A program made the position numbers and the translations under genes. A DNA stretch of 64,000 nt from Sphingobium yanoikuyae (lineage in GTDB: Bacteria; Pseudomonadota; Alphaproteobacteria; Sphingomonadales; Sphingomonadaceae), in NCBI RefSeq assembly GCF_034424525.1, contig NZ_CP139979.1, positions 2,189,501 to 2,253,500 of the forward strand. Reading direction: 5' to 3'. The notes under the pieces were generated by a model. It was not told where the DNA came from. It made no database searches and saw only the letters and a program-made list of their open reading frames with translations. This document shows positions 16,651 through 26,372 of the stretch, piece by piece; position 1 is the stretch's first letter, and each line of letters starts with the position of its first letter.

Positions 16651-19233
16651 CTATTCCGCCGCCGCCTTCTTCTTGGCCGGCGCCTTCTTGGCGGCGGGCT
16701 TCTTTTCGCCCGCTTCCTTCTTTGCCGCAGGCTTTTTGGCCGCCGCCTTCTTCGCCGGCGCCTTCTTACCCTTCTTGGCCGGGGCCGCCGCTGCGCGCGC
16801 GTCGATCAGCTGGGCCGCTTCCTCCAGCGTCAGCGCGTCCTGCTCGATCGTCTTGGGCAGGGTCGCGTTGGTGGTGCCGTCGGTGACATAGGGGCCATAG
16901 CGGCCCGCCATCAGCTTGATTTCCGCCTCGGTGCGCGGATGCTTGCCCAGCACCTTCAATGGCTCGCGCGACGAACCGCCACGACCGCCCTTGTTCGCCG
17001 CATCGGCGAGCTTGGCGACAGCCATGTTCATGCCCACCTCGAAAATCTCGGCGGTGGAAGACAGGCGGCCATATTTGCCGTCATGCAGCAGATAGGGACC
17101 GAAGCGGCCGATATTGGCGACGATCGGCAGGCCGGTTTCCGGGTGCAGGCCGACTTCGCGCGGCAGGCTCAGCAGCTTGATCGCCCAGTCGAGCGTCATC
17201 TCACCATCGGGCAGATCCTTGGGGATCGACCCGCGCTTGGCCTCCTTGCCCTCGCCCATCTCGATATAGGGGCCGAAACGGCCGGACTTCTTGACGATGT
17301 CCTGCCCGGTTTCGGGATGCTGGCCCAGTATCTCGGGGCCGGTATCAGCGCCATCGCTACCGCCGGGCTGGCCGAACTTGCGGGTATATTTGCACTCGGG
17401 ATAGTTGGAGCAGGCGATGAACGCGCCAAAGCGGCCACCGCGCAGCGACAACTGGCCATCGGCGCAGAGCGGGCAGGCGCGCGGATTGCTGCCGTCCGCC
17501 TTGGGCGGGAACAGCATCGGCTCCAGGAACTTGTCCAGCTCGGCCGTGATGTCCGACGGCTTCTGCTCCATGATCTCGGCGGTCTTGGGCTTGAAGTCCT
17601 TCCAGAAGGCTTCGAGCACTTCCTGCCACTGGGCGCGGCCGCCACTAATCTCGTCCAGCTCGTCCTCAAGGCCGGCGGTGAAATCATAGGAGACATAGCG
17701 CTCGAAGAAGCGCTCCAGGAAGGCCGTCACCAGCCGCCCGCTCTCCTCGGCGAAGAAGCGGTTCTTCTCGACGCGGACATAGTCGCGGTCCTTCAGAACC
17801 TGCAGGGTCGAGGCATAGGTCGACGGGCGACCGATGCCCAGCTCTTCCAGCTTCTTGACCAGCGAGGCTTCGGAATAGCGCGGCGGCGGCTGGGTGAAAT
17901 GCTGTTCGGCGCTCACCTTCTTCTTGGCCGGCGCGTCGCCTTCGCTCAGGCGCGGCAGCAGCTTGCTGTCATCATCCTCGGCGTCGTCGCGACCTTCTTC
18001 GTAAAGGGCGAGGAAGCCGGGGAAGATCACCACCTGGCCGGTGGCGCGCAGCGTGTGGCTGCCGCTGCCGTCGACCATGTCGATGGTGGTGCGTTCCAGC
18101 CGGGCCGAGGCCATCTGGCTCGCCAGCGCGCGCTTGAAGATCAGGTCGTAGAGGCGCGCATGATCGCCGCCGCCGACCTTGTCGCGATGAAATTCGGTCG
18201 GGCGGATGGCTTCGTGCGCTTCCTGCGCATTCTTCGCCTTGGTCTGATATTGGCGCGGCTTTTCGGGCAGATAGCCGCCGTCATAGCGTTCCGCGATCGC
18301 CTTGCGCGCGGCCGAGATGGCGCTTCCGTCCATCTGCACGCCGTCGGTACGCATATAGGTGATCGCGCCATCCTCGTAGAGCTGCTGCGCGATCCGCATC
18401 GTGTGGCTGGCCGAAAAGCCCAGCTTGCGCGCGGCTTCCTGCTGCAGGGTCGAGGTGGTGAAGGGCGGCGGCGGATTGCGGGTGAGCGGCTTGGTCTCGA
18501 CCTTGTCGACGGTGAAACGGCCGGCCTCCACGTCCGCCTTGGCGGCCATGGCATCGCCTTCCTTGCCGATGGTCAGGCGGTCGATCTTCTCGCCCTTCCA
18601 GCGGACCAGGCGCGCGGTGAAGCCCTGCCCGCCCTGCTCCATCTCGGCCGAGATCGACCAATATTCTTGGGGGCTGAAGCTTTCGATCTCGCGCTCGCGC
18701 TCCACCACCAGGCGCAGCGCGACCGACTGGACGCGGCCGGCCGACTTGGCGCCGGGCAGTTTGCGCCACAGCACCGGCGACAAAGTGAAGCCCACCAGAT
18801 AGTCGAGCGCCCGGCGCGCCCGATAGGCGTCGATCAGATCCTCGTCCAGCGCGCGGGGCTTCGCCATCGCGTCCAGCACCGCCGCCTTGGTGATGGCGTT
18901 GAACGTCACCCGGTCGACCGTCTGCGGCAGCGCCTTCTTGGCGCGCAGCACTTCCTGCACATGCCAGCTGATCGCCTCGCCTTCGCGATCAGGGTCAGTC
19001 GCGAGGATCAATCGCGTGGCCTTCTTCGCCTCGTCGGCGATGGCCTTGAGCTGCTTGCCCTTGTCGCCATAATTTTCCCACGACATGGCAAAGCCGTTGT
19101 CGGGATCCACCGACCCATCCTTGGGCGGCAGGTCGCGGATATGGCCGTAGCTGGCCAGGACATGGAAATCCCCGCCCAGATATTTCTCGATGGTCTTCGC
19201 CTTGGCCGGCGATTCGACAATGACAAGTTGCAT
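16651..19233 (-). CDS. topA: DNA topoisomerase I
   Basis: This 860-residue type IA topoisomerase relaxes negative supercoils. The N-terminal TOPRIM domain begins VIVESPAKAKTIEKYLGG and contains the acidic DPDREGE motif. The catalytic Tyr is Tyr293 in ITYMRTDG. A GxKSAGRVQSVALRL motif follows the family. Two or more Topo_C_Rpt zinc/ribbon repeats occupy residues about 590-800 (CPLCADG and CSNYPECKY are the cysteine pairs). The tail, from about residue 812, is almost only Lys, Ala and Pro, as in several alphaproteobacterial homologues, and probably binds DNA non-specifically. Confidence 0.96.
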   Translation of the reverse strand: MQLVIVESPAKAKTIEKYLGGDFHVLASYGHIRDLPPKDGSVDPDNGFAMSWENYGDKGKQLKAIADEAKKATRLILATDPDREGEAISWHVQEVLRAKKALPQTVDRVTFNAITKAAVLDAMAKPRALDEDLIDAYRARRALDYLVGFTLSPVLWRKLPGAKSAGRVQSVALRLVVEREREIESFSPQEYWSISAEMEQGGQGFTARLVRWKGEKIDRLTIGKEGDAMAAKADVEAGRFTVDKVETKPLTRNPPPPFTTSTLQQEAARKLGFSASHTMRIAQQLYEDGAITYMRTDGVQMDGSAISAARKAIAERYDGGYLPEKPRQYQTKAKNAQEAHEAIRPTEFHRDKVGGGDHARLYDLIFKRALASQMASARLERTTIDMVDGSGSHTLRATGQVVIFPGFLALYEEGRDDAEDDDSKLLPRLSEGDAPAKKKVSAEQHFTQPPPRYSEASLVKKLEELGIGRPSTYASTLQVLKDRDYVRVEKNRFFAEESGRLVTAFLERFFERYVSYDFTAGLEDELDEISGGRAQWQEVLEAFWKDFKPKTAEIMEQKPSDITAELDKFLEPMLFPPKADGSNPRACPLCADGQLSLRGGRFGAFIACSNYPECKYTRKFGQPGGSDGADTGPEILGQHPETGQDIVKKSGRFGPYIEMGEGKEAKRGSIPKDLPDGEMTLDWAIKLLSLPREVGLHPETGLPIVANIGRFGPYLLHDGKYGRLSSTAEIFEVGMNMAVAKLADAANKGGRGGSSREPLKVLGKHPRTEAEIKLMAGRYGPYVTDGTTNATLPKTIEQDALTLEEAAQLIDARAAAAPAKKGKKAPAKKAAAKKPAAKKEAGEKKPAAKKAPAKKKAAAE

Positions 19234-19411
19234 TCAGGCCCCGGTTTGGAAGTCTCTCACGTATACGCGCGAGTGTGGAAGGCGATGACGGCGGGCGTCA
19301 AGCGGAGGGTTATTGCATCGCGTGGCCGTAGCCAATCACTTCGTTCGCTACTATCGATTTCGATGCTGCGGACCATTTTGCGTGTGATGATCCAATAAGG
19401 GAGCAGACGGG

Positions 19412-19891
19412 ATGAACCTACTTCGGGCGTTTGGCCTACTTCCCTCGATCATGGCCGTCACCGGCTGTGGTCCGGTGGAGGTTTGCCAAATTTGTTTAGG
19501 AAACGATCCCAACCAAGCCCTCAGCAAGGAGGAGGTCAGCAGGGTATATGTCTATCACAATCGCGAGACGCTACCCTCACTTGCAAAGAACATATATTAT
19601 GATGAGCATTGCGGCATAGATTGCAGAGCAATCGTCCGCTTTGATGTCCCTTCATGGCAAGCCAACGAAATAGCCGCAAAGCTCAGCGGACAACCAATCA
19701 AGCCGCTCAATCCGAACGACGTGCATAATTTTCTAAGAGACAACAACGCCGGCAGGTCGTGGTGGCTACAGCCAAAGACGGAAGATTTACAGGGCGCTGT
19801 GGGCGATGTGGGAAGCGGACAATTGGCGCGCGTGGCTATTCTGTCTCAAGGCGCCACATCGCGTATCTATCTTGTCAGTTGGCAAATGTAA
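19412..19891 (+). CDS. Predicted lipoprotein of unknown function
   Basis: This 159-residue protein starts with a short signal sequence and lipobox (SIMAVTGC, Cys near residue 19). Further cysteines (EVCQIC, EHCGIDC) suggest disulfides. No family is recognised. A ribosome site (AAGGGAG, about 19397-19403) supports the ATG at 19412. Codon use and base composition are clearly more AT-rich than topA and dprA beside it, so it is probably a strain-level insertion. Confidence 0.6.
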   Translation: MNLLRAFGLLPSIMAVTGCGPVEVCQICLGNDPNQALSKEEVSRVYVYHNRETLPSLAKNIYYDEHCGIDCRAIVRFDVPSWQANEIAAKLSGQPIKPLNPNDVHNFLRDNNAGRSWWLQPKTEDLQGAVGDVGSGQLARVAILSQGATSRIYLVSWQM

Positions 19892-19901
19892 GGCCAACGG
19901 G

Positions 19902-20987
19902 TCACGACACGAAACTCACCCGCCCCCCCGCCTGCCGTTCCAGCCCGCCCGCCAGCTCCAGTTCCAGCAGCACCGTCTGCACGATAGCAGGCGACAGGCC
20001 GGACAGGCGGATGATCTCGTCCACGGCCACCGCGACCGGTCCCAGCAGGGCGATCACCGCCGCGCGATCGGTATCGGCAACATCGCTCGACACGTGCTGG
20101 CCGATGAAGTCGAAGCTGCCCTGCCGCACCATGCGGGGATCAAGCCCGCCGACCGCCTCCAAAATGTCGTCGGCATTCTGCACCAATGTCGCGCCTTCGC
20201 GGATCAGCAGGTTGCAGCCCTGGGCGCGGGGGTCGAGCGGCGATCCCGGCACCGCCATCACCTCGCGCCCCGCCTCGGTCGCCAGTCTTGCGGTGATCAG
20301 CGACCCGGACTTGGGCGCGGCCTCCACCACCACCGTGCCCAGCGCAAGGCCGGCGATGATCCGGTTGCGCGCCGGAAAATGCCGGGCGAGCGGCTGGGTG
20401 CCGGGCGGATGCTCGGTCACCAGCAGGCCGCGCTGCGCCACATCTTCCTGCAAGACTGCATTTTCGGGCGGGAAGCCGATGTCGATGCCGCTGGCGATCA
20501 CGCCGATCGTGCCGCTGTCGATCGATCCGCGATGCGCTTCGGTATCGATGCCGCGGGCCAGGCCGGACACGACCACCGCACCGCGATCGCCCAGTTGCTG
20601 CGCCAATATCCGGGCAAAGCGGCAGGCGGCGCCCGACGCGTTGCGCGCGCCCACCATGGCGATGCAGGGCCGCCCCGCGATCGCAGCATCGCCGCGCACG
20701 ATCAGCGCCGGCGGCGCGCCCTCCATCTCGGCCAGCAGCGCGGGATAGTCGGCATCGCCCATCAGCAGATAGCGGGCGCCGATCGCGCGGGTCGCGGCAA
20801 TCTCCCGTTCGATCGCGGCGGCATCGGCCACGCGCGCCTGGCCCCCGCCGCGCGCGGCGAGCATGGGAATGGCGCGCAGCGCCTCGGCCGCGCTGCCGAA
20901 ACGCGCGAGCAACTGGCGGTAGCTGACGGGGCCGATCCGCGGGGATCGGATCAGGCGGAGACGGTCGAACCGCTCCTGCCCGCTCAC
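19902..20987 (-). CDS. dprA: DNA processing protein DprA
   Basis: This 361-residue protein loads RecA onto incoming single-stranded DNA during natural transformation and is widely kept in non-competent species. It has a SAM-like N-terminal region, then the Rossmann domain with MVGARNASGAACRFA, VVSGLARGIDTEAHRG and ITARLATEAGREVMAVPG. A winged-helix DML1-like C-terminal domain follows. The GTG start at 20987 overlaps the plsY TGA (GTGA). The longer frame to 21209 runs inside plsY and is rejected. Confidence 0.93.
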   Translation of the reverse strand: MSGQERFDRLRLIRSPRIGPVSYRQLLARFGSAAEALRAIPMLAARGGGQARVADAAAIEREIAATRAIGARYLLMGDADYPALLAEMEGAPPALIVRGDAAIAGRPCIAMVGARNASGAACRFARILAQQLGDRGAVVVSGLARGIDTEAHRGSIDSGTIGVIASGIDIGFPPENAVLQEDVAQRGLLVTEHPPGTQPLARHFPARNRIIAGLALGTVVVEAAPKSGSLITARLATEAGREVMAVPGSPLDPRAQGCNLLIREGATLVQNADDILEAVGGLDPRMVRQGSFDFIGQHVSSDVADTDRAAVIALLGPVAVAVDEIIRLSGLSPAIVQTVLLELELAGGLERQAGGRVSFVS

Positions 20988-21598
20988 TCGGTGGCGGCTT
21001 TCTGCTTGGAACTGCCGACCTTGGGCTCCTCGCCCTTCAGCAGCCGGGCGATATTGGCGCGGTGCCGCCACAGCACGATCAGCGCCAGTGCCAGGCTGAC
21101 CGGCACCAGATCGATCCGGCCAAAGGCAAACATGGCGATCGGCGCACTGACCGCGGCGGACATGCCGCCGACCGACGACCATTTGGTGCCGAACAGCGCG
21201 CCCAGCCACACGACCGCAAAGACGATGCCGGCCGGCCAGTACATGGCCGTCACCACGCCCATCATCGTCGCCACGCCCTTACCACCGGCAAAGCGCAGCC
21301 AGACGGGGTAGCAATGGCCGATGAACGCCATGGCGCCCGCCATCGGCCCGCCACCATCCACCAGCGCCGCACCGATCAGCACGGCCGCCGCACCCTTGAG
21401 CAGGTCGAGCAGCAAGGTCGCCGCCGCCAGCCCCTTGCGCCCGGTGCGCAGCACATTGGTCGCGCCGATATTGCCCGACCCGATCTGGCGCAGGTCGCCC
21501 GCGCCGGTGAAGCGCGTCAGCAGCAGGCCAAAGGGGATCGAGCCGAGCAGATAGCCCAGCACCAGGACAAAAGCGGGAAGCAGCCAGGGAGGTGTCAT
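20984..21598 (-). CDS. plsY: Glycerol-3-phosphate acyltransferase PlsY
   Basis: This 204-residue integral membrane enzyme transfers acyl groups from acyl-phosphate to glycerol 3-phosphate, the first step of phospholipid synthesis. The conserved membrane-embedded motifs are GYLLGSIPFGLLL, IGSGNIGATNVLRTG, GHCYPVWLRFAGGKGVAT and the last, partial one near ALIVLWRHRANI. Several transmembrane helices are visible. The stop overlaps the dprA start, so the two genes form an operon. Confidence 0.96.
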   Translation of the reverse strand: MTPPWLLPAFVLVLGYLLGSIPFGLLLTRFTGAGDLRQIGSGNIGATNVLRTGRKGLAAATLLLDLLKGAAAVLIGAALVDGGGPMAGAMAFIGHCYPVWLRFAGGKGVATMMGVVTAMYWPAGIVFAVVWLGALFGTKWSSVGGMSAAVSAPIAMFAFGRIDLVPVSLALALIVLWRHRANIARLLKGEEPKVGSSKQKAATE

Positions 21599-21667
21599 GA
21601 AATTCGCCAGTATGATTTGCGCGCGACCATAGCGTGACAGGCGCGGGGAGCAATGGGCAGTATCGGT

Positions 21668-22210
21668 TTACCGCACCCGCGCGGGATTGCCGATCACGGT
21701 TGCGCCGGCCGGCACGTCGCGTGTCACCACGCTGCCCGCACCGATCAGGGCATCGTCGCCGATCGTCACGCCGGGCAGGATGATCGCGCCGCCGCCGATC
21801 CACACATTGCGGCCGATGGTGATCGGCACGCCCCATTCGACGCCGGTGGCGCGCTCGGCCGGATCGCGCGGATGGTCGGCGGTCAATATCTGCACCCCGG
21901 TGCCGATCTGCGTGCCATCGCCGATCGTCACCGGCACGACGTCCAGGATGACGCAGTTGAAGTTCAGGAACACGCCCGCGCCCAGGAAGATGTTGAAGCC
22001 ATAGTCGCAGTGGAAGGGCGGCCGGATCGTCGATCCAGCCCCCAGCGCGCCCAGCCGCTCGCGCAGCAGCGCCTCGCGCTCGGGCGGCAGGGTCGCGTTG
22101 AAACGCTGCATCCATGCCGCTGCGGCCAGCTGGTCCGCGATGATTTCCGGGTCGCTCGCATGATAGGGCTCACCCGCGATCATCTTCTGCTTCATGCTGG
22201 GCTGGGTCAT
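21668..22210 (-). CDS. Maltose/galactoside O-acetyltransferase family protein
   Basis: This 180-residue acetyl-CoA-dependent sugar O-acetyltransferase has an N-terminal Mac domain (MKQKMIAGEPYHASDPEI). The left-handed beta-helix follows, with hexapeptide repeats and the catalytic His in the TADHPRDPAER loop, and the end reads GNPARV. Start at 22210 (MTQPSMKQK) with GGAG just upstream. It resembles Maa/LacA/NodL, and the exact sugar is unknown. It is divergent from murI. Confidence 0.9.
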   Translation of the reverse strand: MTQPSMKQKMIAGEPYHASDPEIIADQLAAAAWMQRFNATLPPEREALLRERLGALGAGSTIRPPFHCDYGFNIFLGAGVFLNFNCVILDVVPVTIGDGTQIGTGVQILTADHPRDPAERATGVEWGVPITIGRNVWIGGGAIILPGVTIGDDALIGAGSVVTRDVPAGATVIGNPARVR

Positions 22211-22309
22211 CCTGTACTCCTTCGGTCGGCCCGCGAGGTGGCAGCGACCGGCCCGCTTTGCAAGCACCGGGCGTTGACACTCCCGCCCCATGCCGCGACA
22301 CAGGCGCGC

Positions 22310-23113
22310 ATGACGGTCGCACCAGACGCTCCCATCCTTTTCTTCGATTCCGGTGTGGGGGGCCTGTCCATCCTCGCCCCGGCCCGCGCCGCCTTGCCGA
22401 ACGCCCCGGTCGTCTATGCGGCCGACAGCGCCGGCTTCCCTTACGGTACCAAGAGCGAGGCGGAGATCGCCGCGCGCGTGCCTGCCCTGCTCGGTCGGCT
22501 GGTGGAGCGCTATCGCCCGCGCCTCGCCGTCATCGCCTGCAACACCGCCTCGACCATCGCCCTGCCGCATGTGCGCGCCGCGCTCGACATTCCAGTGGTC
22601 GGCACCGTCCCGGCGATCAAGCCGGCGGCGCTATTGTCCAAAAGCCGGGTGTTCGGCGTGCTGGGCACCAATGCCACCGTGCGCCAGCCCTATGTCGACC
22701 GGCTCGCAGCCGAACATGGCGCCGACTGCACCGTGCTGCGCCATGGCAGCGCCGCGCTGGTGCAACTGGCGGAAGCGAAGCTGCGCGGCGAAACGCTCGA
22801 TCCCGCCATCGCCCGCGATGCGCTGGCGGGGCTTCTCGACCAGCCGGGCGGCGACCGGATGGACATGGTGGTGCTAGCCTGCACTCATTTTCCATTGGTG
22901 GAACAGGAACTTGCCGCCGCCGCGCCGCATCCGATGGGCTTCGTCCATGGCGGCGAAGGGATCGCCCGGCGCATCGCCTTCCTGACCGATGGCCAGCCCT
23001 GGCCGGACGCGCCCTCGCCCGGCATCGCCGTCTTCACCCGTGTCGATGACAAGGTCGATGCGCTGCGCGGCGCACTGGCCGGCTATGGCCTCGATCGGAT
23101 CGATGCGCTCTGA
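22310..23113 (+). CDS. murI: Glutamate racemase
   Basis: This 267-residue cofactor-free racemase makes D-glutamate for peptidoglycan. The two catalytic cysteines are Cys77 (IACNTAS) and Cys191 (LACTHFPL), and DSGVGGLSI marks the N-terminus. The start at 22310 (MTVAPDAPILFF) was chosen because the longer frame overlaps the divergent acetyltransferase. Length is normal. Confidence 0.96.
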   Translation: MTVAPDAPILFFDSGVGGLSILAPARAALPNAPVVYAADSAGFPYGTKSEAEIAARVPALLGRLVERYRPRLAVIACNTASTIALPHVRAALDIPVVGTVPAIKPAALLSKSRVFGVLGTNATVRQPYVDRLAAEHGADCTVLRHGSAALVQLAEAKLRGETLDPAIARDALAGLLDQPGGDRMDMVVLACTHFPLVEQELAAAAPHPMGFVHGGEGIARRIAFLTDGQPWPDAPSPGIAVFTRVDDKVDALRGALAGYGLDRIDAL

Positions 23114-23294
23114 AACAGGGGTAGGCCATTTGTCCAATGGCAAAGCATTTCGATCACACTGATAGGGAATCTGCGTATCGTTGCGAGCGGTTATCGCTGG
23201 CAATGGCAGACGCGCGCAGGTAAATGCACTCCTCAGGCAGAGGATGGCGCGACCATAGAAGAACCGGCGCGCGAGCAACGGGAAGAACGGCGTA

Positions 23295-24521
23295 GTGAAT
23301 TACAAGCATATCTTTTCGCAGGCGATCGATCGGCTCCACAGCGAGGGCCGCTATCGCGTGTTCATCGACATCTTGCGTAACAAGGGCGCGTTCCCCAACG
23401 CCCGCTGCTTCCACGGCCATAACGGCCCGAAGCCGATCACCGTCTGGTGCTCGAACGATTATCTCGCCATGGGCCAGCATCCCAAGGTGGTCGCCGCCAT
23501 GGAGGAAGCGCTCCATGATGTCGGCGCCGGATCTGGCGGCACCCGCAATATCGGCGGCAACACCCATTATCATGTCGATCTGGAGGCCGAACTCGCCGAC
23601 CTGCATGGCAAGGAAGCGGCCCTGCTCTTCACCTCGGGCTATGTCTCGAACGAAGCGACGCTCTCGACCCTCGCCAAGATCCTGCCGGGTTGCATCATCT
23701 TTTCGGACGAGCTGAACCACGCCTCGATGATCGCGGGCATCCGCAATTCGGGCTGCGAAAAGCGCGTCTTCCGTCACAATGATCTCGATCATCTGCGTGA
23801 ACTTCTCGCCGCCGAGGATCCCGAGGCGCCCAAGCTGATCGCCTTCGAAAGCGTCTACTCGATGGACGGCGACGTCGCGCCGATCGCGGAAATCTGCGAC
23901 CTGGCCGACGAGTTCAACGCGCTCACCTATCTTGACGAAGTCCATGCCGTGGGCATGTATGGTGCGCGCGGCGGCGGCATTTCGGAGCGCGACGACGTCG
24001 CCGATCGCCTGACCATCATCGAAGGCACGCTGGGCAAGGCGTTCGGCGTGATGGGCGGCTATATCGCCGCCGACCAGATGATCGTCGACGTGATCCGCAG
24101 CTATGCGCCCGGCTTCATCTTCACCACCTCGCTCTCGCCCGTGCTGGTCGCCGGCGTGCTGGCGAGCGTGCGCCACCTGAAGGGCTCCAGCGCCGAGCGC
24201 GAAGGCCAGCAGGCATCGGCGGCCAAGCTCAAGCAGTTGATGCGCGACGCGGGCCTGCCGGTGATGAACTCGGTCACCCATATCGTGCCGCTGATGGTGG
24301 GCGATCCGGTCAAGGCCAAGCGGATCAGCGATATCCTGCTCGCCGAATATGGCGCCTATGTACAGCCGATCAACTATCCCACCGTGCCGCGCGGCACGGA
24401 GCGGCTGCGCTTCACCCCCGGCCCAGCCCATAATGAAGAGATGATGCGCGACCTCGTGTCGGCGCTGGTCGAAATCTGGGATCGGCTGGAACTGGAACTG
24501 CTGGAACGCCAGGCAGCCTGA
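23295..24521 (+). CDS. hemA: 5-Aminolevulinate synthase
   Basis: This 408-residue PLP enzyme condenses glycine and succinyl-CoA, the C4 route to heme used by alphaproteobacteria. The PLP lysine is Lys248 ([12 protein letters not shown]), the same number as in the characterised Rhodobacter capsulatus enzyme. [15 protein letters not shown] and [15 protein letters not shown] are diagnostic. The start is a GTG at 23295 ([11 protein letters not shown]). The 181-base upstream gap presumably holds its promoter; no operator could be assigned. Confidence 0.97.
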   Translation: MNYKHIFSQAIDRLHSEGRYRVFIDILRNKGAFPNARCFHGHNGPKPITVWCSNDYLAMGQHPKVVAAMEEALHDVGAGSGGTRNIGGNTHYHVDLEAELADLHGKEAALLFTSGYVSNEATLSTLAKILPGCIIFSDELNHASMIAGIRNSGCEKRVFRHNDLDHLRELLAAEDPEAPKLIAFESVYSMDGDVAPIAEICDLADEFNALTYLDEVHAVGMYGARGGGISERDDVADRLTIIEGTLGKAFGVMGGYIAADQMIVDVIRSYAPGFIFTTSLSPVLVAGVLASVRHLKGSSAEREGQQASAAKLKQLMRDAGLPVMNSVTHIVPLMVGDPVKAKRISDILLAEYGAYVQPINYPTVPRGTERLRFTPGPAHNEEMMRDLVSALVEIWDRLELELLERQAA

Positions 24522-24553
24522 CGGTCCCGACAGGTCACTTACCTCTTCCAAGG

Positions 24554-24587
24554 CCCAGGGCAGGACAGCGTGTCTGCCCGGGTCTTT
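24554..24587 (+). terminator. Probable terminator after hemA
   Basis: GGGCAGGACA (24558-24567) pairs with TGTCTGCCC (24571-24579) with one bulge, followed by GGGTCTTT. It lies 32 bases beyond the hemA stop. Confidence 0.5.
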
Positions 24588-24656
24588 CGGGCGCGAATAT
24601 GTTATAGCGGCAGCGCGAACGCGCCGGAGTCGCGCGTCCTGCGAGAGGAGCGCGCC

Positions 24657-25718
24657 ATGTCCGCACCGATCGACGAAGCCAAATTACACGCTTTTACGAG
24701 CAAGATGCTCGGGGATCTTGGCGGTGCGATGAGCGTGCCGACCGTGCGTATCGGAGTAAGGCTCGGCCTTTTCGATATATTGGCGAACGGACCAGCATCC
24801 GCGGCCGAACTGGCGACGCGCGCCGGCAATCTGCACGAGCGCTATGTCCGTGAATGGGCCTATGCCCAGGCTGCAAATGGCTATGTCGATTTCGACCCTA
24901 CGACGCAGCAATTCAGCATGACGCCCGAACAGGCGATGATCTTCCACCATGTCGACAGCCCGGTCTATCTGGTCGCGGCTTTCGAGATGGTCGCCGCGAT
25001 GATCGAGGCGGAATCCAAGGTGGAAGAATGTTTCCGAAACGGCAGCGGTGTACGCTGGGGCGATCATGCTGGCTGTCTTTTCTGTGCGACCGGCGCCTTC
25101 TTCCGCCCCGGCTATGTCAATAATATCGTCCAATATTGGATCCCTGCCCTGCAAGGCGTGGAAGCGAAATTGCGCGTGGGCGCCAAGGTGGCCGATGTCG
25201 GATGTGGCGTGGGCTTTTCGACCCTGCTGATGGCGCAGGCCTATCCGGAGAGTCGTTTCATCGGCTATGATTTCCATGCGCCATCGATCGAGGAAGCGCG
25301 GCGCCATGCCGCAGCCCATGGGCTGGCGGACAGGGTTCAGTTCGAGGTTGCCACGGCAAAGGAGGTGCCGGAAGGCGACTTCGACCTGGTGACCATGTAT
25401 GATTGCCTGCATGACATGGGCGATCCGCGTGGCTGCGCGAGCCATATGCGGCGGATATTGGCCGCCGGTGGCAGCTGGATGATCGTGGAGCCAGCGGCCG
25501 GCAATCGCCCGCAGGACAATTTCAATCCGGTCGGCCGGCTCTATTACAATGCCTCCACCATGATCTGCGTCCCGACCTCGCTGGATCAGGAGGTCGGCGA
25601 GGGCCTGGGCGCCCAGGCAGGCGAAGCCCGACTGACGGAGGTTATCCGCAGCGGCGGGTTTGCAAATGTGCGTCGCGCTGCCGATGGGCCGTTCAACATG
25701 GTGCTGGAAGCCTGGTAG
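24657..25718 (+). CDS. Class I SAM-dependent methyltransferase with N-terminal winged-helix domain
   Basis: This 353-residue protein pairs an N-terminal winged-helix/dimerisation domain (residues 8-95, containing TVRIGVRLGLFDILAN and AAELATRAGN) with a Rossmann methyltransferase domain. The SAM motif is VADVGCGVGFSTLL (about residue 180) and a YDCLHDMGDP motif IV follows. The layout resembles O-methyltransferase-like proteins of the Rv2258c type. The substrate is unknown. GAGAGGAG in front of the ATG at 24657 supports the start. It is convergent with btaB. Confidence 0.82.
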   Translation: MSAPIDEAKLHAFTSKMLGDLGGAMSVPTVRIGVRLGLFDILANGPASAAELATRAGNLHERYVREWAYAQAANGYVDFDPTTQQFSMTPEQAMIFHHVDSPVYLVAAFEMVAAMIEAESKVEECFRNGSGVRWGDHAGCLFCATGAFFRPGYVNNIVQYWIPALQGVEAKLRVGAKVADVGCGVGFSTLLMAQAYPESRFIGYDFHAPSIEEARRHAAAHGLADRVQFEVATAKEVPEGDFDLVTMYDCLHDMGDPRGCASHMRRILAAGGSWMIVEPAAGNRPQDNFNPVGRLYYNASTMICVPTSLDQEVGEGLGAQAGEARLTEVIRSGGFANVRRAADGPFNMVLEAW

Positions 25719-25727
25719 CCCGCTCAC

Positions 25728-26372
25728 TCAAACCCGGATCAGCCCGCCCCTGACCGCATAGCCGCGATAGAGCGTCCGGACATGGGGGAAGCCGCCCATA
25801 TCCTGTGCCAGCCGGTTGATCGCGCCGTTGAGTTCGCGCCGGGGCGAAACGTGGAACCGCTCCAGCCAGCCGAACAGCGCCCGTTTCCAGAGCGCTGGCA
25901 GTTCGTCCTGCTGGCCGAAATCCACGATCTCCAGCTTGCCGCCGGGCGCCACGCAGCGCGCCGCCTGGACCAGCGCCATTTCCCATTCGGGGATCATCGA
26001 CAGCGCATAGCTGATGAACACCCGCTCGAAGCTCGCCCGACCGAACAGCGCCTGCGGATCGAAGCCGCAGGCATCGCCCTGCGCCAGCGTCACCTGATCC
26101 GCCATGCCCGCCTTCGCGACCGAAGCCCGCGCGGTGTCCAGCATCGCATCGCTGATATCGACGCCATAGAGCCGCGCCTTGGGCCATGCCTTGCCGACCG
26201 CGATCAGGTTGCGGCCAGTGCCACAGCCAATCTCCAGCACAGCGCCGCCGGCGGGCGGATCGAGATCGGCGATCAGTCCGTCACGGCCCAGCAGATAATA
26301 TTTGCGGGTCAGGTCATAAATGTGCCGCTGGTAGCGATAGACCCCGTCCATCAGCTGCCCATGACCACTCAT
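25728..26372 (-). CDS. btaB: Betaine-lipid N-methyltransferase BtaB
   Basis: This 214-residue class I methyltransferase has VLEIGCGTGRNLIAVGKAWP as its SAM motif and the BtaB-type opening YRYQRHIYDLTRKYYLLGRD. BtaB adds three methyl groups to diacylglycerylhomoserine to give the phosphorus-free membrane lipid DGTS. Its ATG overlaps the btaA TGA (ATGA, 26369-26372), so the pair is translationally coupled. The symbol rests on this pairing as much as on sequence, because BtaB alone resembles other small methyltransferases. Confidence 0.85.
   Translation of the reverse strand: MSGHGQLMDGVYRYQRHIYDLTRKYYLLGRDGLIADLDPPAGGAVLEIGCGTGRNLIAVGKAWPKARLYGVDISDAMLDTARASVAKAGMADQVTLAQGDACGFDPQALFGRASFERVFISYALSMIPEWEMALVQAARCVAPGGKLEIVDFGQQDELPALWKRALFGWLERFHVSPRRELNGAINRLAQDMGGFPHVRTLYRGYAVRGGLIRV

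Noticed and set aside
16939..19398. 819-codon open frame opposite topA
   Set aside because: A GC-rich third-position pattern on the true strand produces long antisense frames. The product is Gln/Arg/Ala-rich, has no motif, and topA on the minus strand is unmistakable.
23127..23141. CCATT-TGTCC-AATGG dyad upstream of hemA as an FNR-type site
   Set aside because: It lacks the TTGAT-N4-ATCAA core, so it is not called as an operator.
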